A stretch of 14,983 bases of DNA, from the NCBI GenBank assembly GCA_937942105.1, contig CALDFS010000266.1:1-14983 (forward strand), given 5' to 3'. A program made the translations under genes and the position numbers. Below the pieces are notes generated by a model. The model searched no databases and had not been told where the DNA came from. It saw only the letters and a program-made list of their open reading frames with translations. Below are positions 12,765 to 14,983 of the stretch, in pieces. The first letter of the stretch is position 1, and each line of letters opens with the position of its first letter. The DNA comes from an uncultured Ruminococcus sp. (lineage in GTDB: Bacteria > Bacillota > Clostridia > Oscillospirales > Ruminococcaceae).

Positions 12765-13599
12765 TGCAATCACCGCCTTTTTTAAGCTTTGAAAGAACAG
12801 ACTCAGCCATATATCTTCCTGCGGATTCGGGCGTGTATTTTCCCGGAAGACCTGCGCCCAGCACAACTTCCCTGTTCATAGCCTTGGCAAGAGAAAAATC
12901 TACTCCATAAGGCTTCGAGGCAAGCTCCAGTATCCAGCATTCTGGATGCATTGCTTTCAGCTCATCAACGGTCAGAACGTTATGCGGAACTGTATTTACT
13001 ATAACATCAGCCTCCTCTATTGCTCTGTGGGATATGAATTCGGCGGCTTTGCAGCCCTTCAGGGTGCAGTCCAAGCGGGCAGAATGCCTTCTTGCACAGA
13101 CGGTAACATCAGCTCCCATTGCTTTAAAAAGCTCAGCGCACGCTTTAGCAACCCTTCCCCATCCAAGAATGAGTATTTTGGAACCGCTTACAGCACTGTG
13201 CGACTTTCCTACTATTATCTGTGCCGCGCCTTCTGCGGTGAGAGAAGCATTTTTCAGCGTCAGATCTTCGTCTGCAAACCAGTCGAAGACTTCCCCACCG
13301 GCTGATGTTATTTCGTCCGTCTTATCCGATGGGAGCATACCGGCAAAGACTTTGGTGCCTGCTTTTACATATTTCAGCACCTCTTCAAAATCAACTGATT
13401 TTGAAACGAGCGGACAGCTTATTCTGCCATCCTTAAGCGTTACATACGGCAAAACAATTACATCCGGCTCTGCGCTGTCCGTGACTTTGGCGTCATCTTC
13501 TTTTAAATAAAGAGTATGCGTTTTTATGCCGGGCTCCAACGACAGTCTCCCGGCGCAATATATCTGGCGGGCGTCCCCGCCTAAAACAAGTATTTTCAT
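12757..13599 (-). CDS. dpaA: Dipicolinate synthase subunit A
   Basis: A 280-residue oxidoreductase subunit; Bacillus subtilis SpoVFA has about 297. The N-terminal domain begins MKILVLGGDARQ. A Rossmann fold starts near residue 141 with ILILGWGRVA (142-151), the dinucleotide-binding loop; TVPHNVL and the later LASKPYG region also fit the family. The ATG at 13599 is preferred: AGGACAGGG (13605-13613) lies 5 nt upstream, whereas an in-frame ATG at 13623 has no ribosome site. It is first of the dpaA-dpaB pair. The terminator at 13691-13720 separates it from the radical SAM gene, so a promoter should lie in 13600-13690; no TATAAT-type promoter is there, which would agree with control by a late mother-cell sigma factor as in Bacillus. 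Presence of dpaAB separates this organism from cluster I clostridia, which mostly lack it. Confidence 0.92.
   Translation of the reverse strand: MKILVLGGDARQIYCAGRLSLEPGIKTHTLYLKEDDAKVTDSAEPDVIVLPYVTLKDGRISCPLVSKSVDFEEVLKYVKAGTKVFAGMLPSDKTDEITSAGGEVFDWFADEDLTLKNASLTAEGAAQIIVGKSHSAVSGSKILILGWGRVAKACAELFKAMGADVTVCARRHSARLDCTLKGCKAAEFISHRAIEEADVIVNTVPHNVLTVDELKAMHPECWILELASKPYGVDFSLAKAMNREVVLGAGLPGKYTPESAGRYMAESVLSKLKKGGDCSG
12769..12779 (-). promoter_or_regulatory. Extended ribosome binding site that decides the dpaB GTG start
   Basis: AAGGCGGTGAT lies inside the 3' end of dpaA and differs in one base from the extended AAGGAGGTGAT site. It places the start at the GTG at 12764 rather than at the GTG at 12773 that the site itself contains. 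Confidence 0.7.
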
Positions 13600-13690
13600 A
13601 TTGACCCTGTCCTCATCATACATAGTTATTAAGCTTCATACAACAATATATGATGATTGGGGCTAAGATGACAATGTGCATAAATGAAAA

Positions 13691-13720
13691 GCCGTGATTC
13701 CAGATGCAGGAAATCACGGC
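13691..13720 (-). terminator. Terminator of the radical SAM gene
   Basis: GCCGTGATTCC (13691-13701) pairs with the arm at 13709-13720 apart from one bulged A; the loop has 7 nt. On the minus strand it is followed by TTTTCATTTA. It lies 8 nt after the stop of the gene at 13728. Confidence 0.75.
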
Positions 13721-13727
13721 GTAAATA

Positions 13728-14627
13728 TTATTCAGGCTTCGAGCCAAAGAACTGCGGCACATAGCCCTTGTCTGCAGCGGATCTTTCCTGCGAATATCCT
13801 TCGAATCCAAGAGAAGCTGCCAGATCCACCACAAAATTATACTCAAAGGTTGATATTCTGCGGTTGATTTCGTGGTGCTCACAGGCCTTGTGCATGGGAA
13901 CATACTGACTCATCAGGCTCAGAACGATATCATCAGGTTCAAAATTATCTCTCAGCGCATAAAGAAGCTTTTCGGAATCGTGACGAAGCGTTGGCAGCGT
14001 TAGATGTCGGACTATAACTCCGCTTTTCATTATACCGCGGTCATCATAGCAGGGCTTTCCAACCTGAGCCTGCATATGCTTTATTGCCGCCATTGCAGTT
14101 TCAAAATATCCGTTTGCGCCGGAGTATTTCAATGCATATTCAGCGTCAAAATACTTCAGGTCAGGCAGATATATATCAATATAACCATTAAGCATATCAA
14201 TTGTTTCAAGGCTTTCATATCCTCCGCAGTTGTACACAACAGGGATATTCAGGCTCGGGCGCGCAATGTCAAGCGCCATAATGATTCCAGGAAGAAACTG
14301 CGTTGGGCTGACAAGGTTAATGTTATTCGCTCCCTTATCCTGAAGCTTCAAAAATATATCCGCAAGCTCATGTTCGGTTATTTCGCAGCCTTTGTATTGC
14401 TGAGATATCTCAAAATTCTGGCAGAAACAGCATTTAAGTGTGCATCCCGAAAAGAACACAGCGCCTGAACCTTCTGTACCGGATATGCATGGCTCCTCCC
14501 ACATATGAAGGTCGGCGCGGGCTATTCTTATTTTATCTGACTGACGGCAGAAGCCGACAGCTTTGGTTCTGTCAACTCCGCATCTGCGCGGGCATAGGCT
14601 GCAATTTTTATATTTTTCACTAATCAT
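13728..14627 (-). CDS. PflX-type radical SAM protein
   Basis: A 299-residue iron-sulphur protein of the group related to pyruvate formate-lyase activating enzymes (PflX type). The radical SAM cluster motif is C62-TLK-C66-CF-C69 (CX3CX2C). A second N-terminal set, CSLCPRRCGVDR with C9, C12, C16 and also C27, is typical of this group and may bind a further cluster. Segments such as NNINLVSPTQF and YNCGGYE continue the TIM-barrel core. No glycyl-radical enzyme lies in the visible neighbourhood, so the target protein or small molecule is unknown. The ATG at 14625-14627 overlaps the ispE stop (ATGA), so the two are translationally coupled. It ends at a terminator, so dpaA is probably a separate unit. 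Family assignment is sure; function is open. Confidence 0.88.
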   Translation of the reverse strand: MISEKYKNCSLCPRRCGVDRTKAVGFCRQSDKIRIARADLHMWEEPCISGTEGSGAVFFSGCTLKCCFCQNFEISQQYKGCEITEHELADIFLKLQDKGANNINLVSPTQFLPGIIMALDIARPSLNIPVVYNCGGYESLETIDMLNGYIDIYLPDLKYFDAEYALKYSGANGYFETAMAAIKHMQAQVGKPCYDDRGIMKSGVIVRHLTLPTLRHDSEKLLYALRDNFEPDDIVLSLMSQYVPMHKACEHHEINRRISTFEYNFVVDLAASLGFEGYSQERSAADKGYVPQFFGSKPE

Positions 14628-14983
14628 ATCGTTTTACAGGCATGAGCAAACGCATATCTGCCGGAAAGACGGTTAAGAGCATTAAAGCACTCGCTTTCGC
14701 TGTCAAATATACCATAAACGCAGGAGCCGCTTCCGGTCATCATCGAAGCCTTGGCGCCGCAGTCCTTTATTTCCTGCTCTAACTTGATGATTCTTTCATT
14801 GGCGATGGCAGCTTCAAGGTCGTTGCCAAGACACTCATATATCTCTTCGCCTCTTTGCATGGCAGATATCAGCCTTGCGGACATATTCGTGCTTTTGAGC
14901 ATCCTTTCATCAAAGCTTTTATATGCAAGCGGTGTGGATATGCCGAAATCAGGCTTTACAAGCAGGATTTCATGCTTAACGTC
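14624..14983 (-). CDS. ispE: 4-diphosphocytidyl-2-C-methyl-D-erythritol kinase, C-terminal part
   Basis: The last 119 residues of a GHMP kinase that phosphorylates the CDP-methylerythritol intermediate in the MEP isoprenoid pathway. The start is beyond the right edge; the frame is open to base 14983. Diagnostic parts are KPDFGISTPLAYK near the edge, the GNDLE motif and the Gly-rich MTGSGSCVYGIF motif, the third GHMP signature, which closes over the phosphate. The last codon context is ATATGA, which overlaps the next gene's ATG. Only the C-terminal part is visible, but the motif combination is specific for IspE rather than for homoserine or mevalonate kinases. Confidence 0.9.
   Translation of the reverse strand, partial: DVKHEILLVKPDFGISTPLAYKSFDERMLKSTNMSARLISAMQRGEEIYECLGNDLEAAIANERIIKLEQEIKDCGAKASMMTGSGSCVYGIFDSESECFNALNRLSGRYAFAHACKTI

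Noticed and set aside
13034..13510. A 158-codon plus-strand open frame inside dpaA
   Set aside because: Ser/Ala-rich shadow antisense to a conserved gene; no supporting signals.
13645..13652. CATATATT on the minus strand as -10 box of a sporulation sigma promoter for dpaA
   Set aside because: It differs by one base from both the sigma-E and the sigma-K -10 patterns and no fitting -35 lies at the proper distance; suggestive but not supportable.

Overview
The window looks like chromosome of a low-to-medium GC, endospore-forming member of the class Clostridia, probably a Ruminococcaceae/Oscillospiraceae-type gut organism. The reasons are strong AGGAGG-type ribosome sites, sigma-A promoters of the TTGNNN-17-TATAAT form, compact A-tract/U-tract terminators, and a dipicolinate synthase pair (dpaA/dpaB) that is only needed for spores. 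No rRNA, tRNA, CRISPR array, insertion sequence or phage gene is visible.

Layout from left to right. At 1-691 (minus) is the start of a membrane-anchored SGNH-hydrolase-like protein whose nucleophile serine appears to be replaced by Phe; it runs off the left edge. Divergent from it is asnB, glutamine-hydrolysing asparagine synthetase (902-2725, plus), with a clear promoter and a bidirectional terminator. A small cytosolic metallophosphoesterase (2794-3684, minus) of lower GC than its neighbours follows.

The centre (3762 to about 9418, minus) is the most interesting part: a three-gene operon of ABC exporter half-transporter 1, a DUF1854 protein, and ABC exporter half-transporter 2. Both half-transporters carry an unusual N-terminal extension ending in a CPxC...CPxC zinc-ribbon just before the membrane domain. 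In front of the operon is a near-consensus promoter, then a 25-codon leader peptide with an excellent ribosome site, then a 10-bp terminator hairpin with a U-tract. Segments in the RNA can pair in mutually exclusive ways (1:2, 2:3, 3:4), as in a trp- or bmrB-type ribosome-mediated attenuator. Early ribosome stalling would favour the 2:3 antiterminator and switch the exporter on. This suggests a drug- or translation-stress-inducible export system. The attenuator is read from the sequence; the inducer and the transport substrate are unknown.

To the right are a DUF1846/UPF0371 protein with a TTG start (9616-11100, minus), a two-transmembrane-segment protein of unknown function (11380-12114, plus), then a minus-strand block: dpaB and dpaA (overlapping, translationally coupled), a PflX-type radical SAM protein, and the 3' part of ispE, which overlaps the radical SAM gene by ATGA. 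The first two are sporulation genes; ispE belongs to the MEP isoprenoid pathway.
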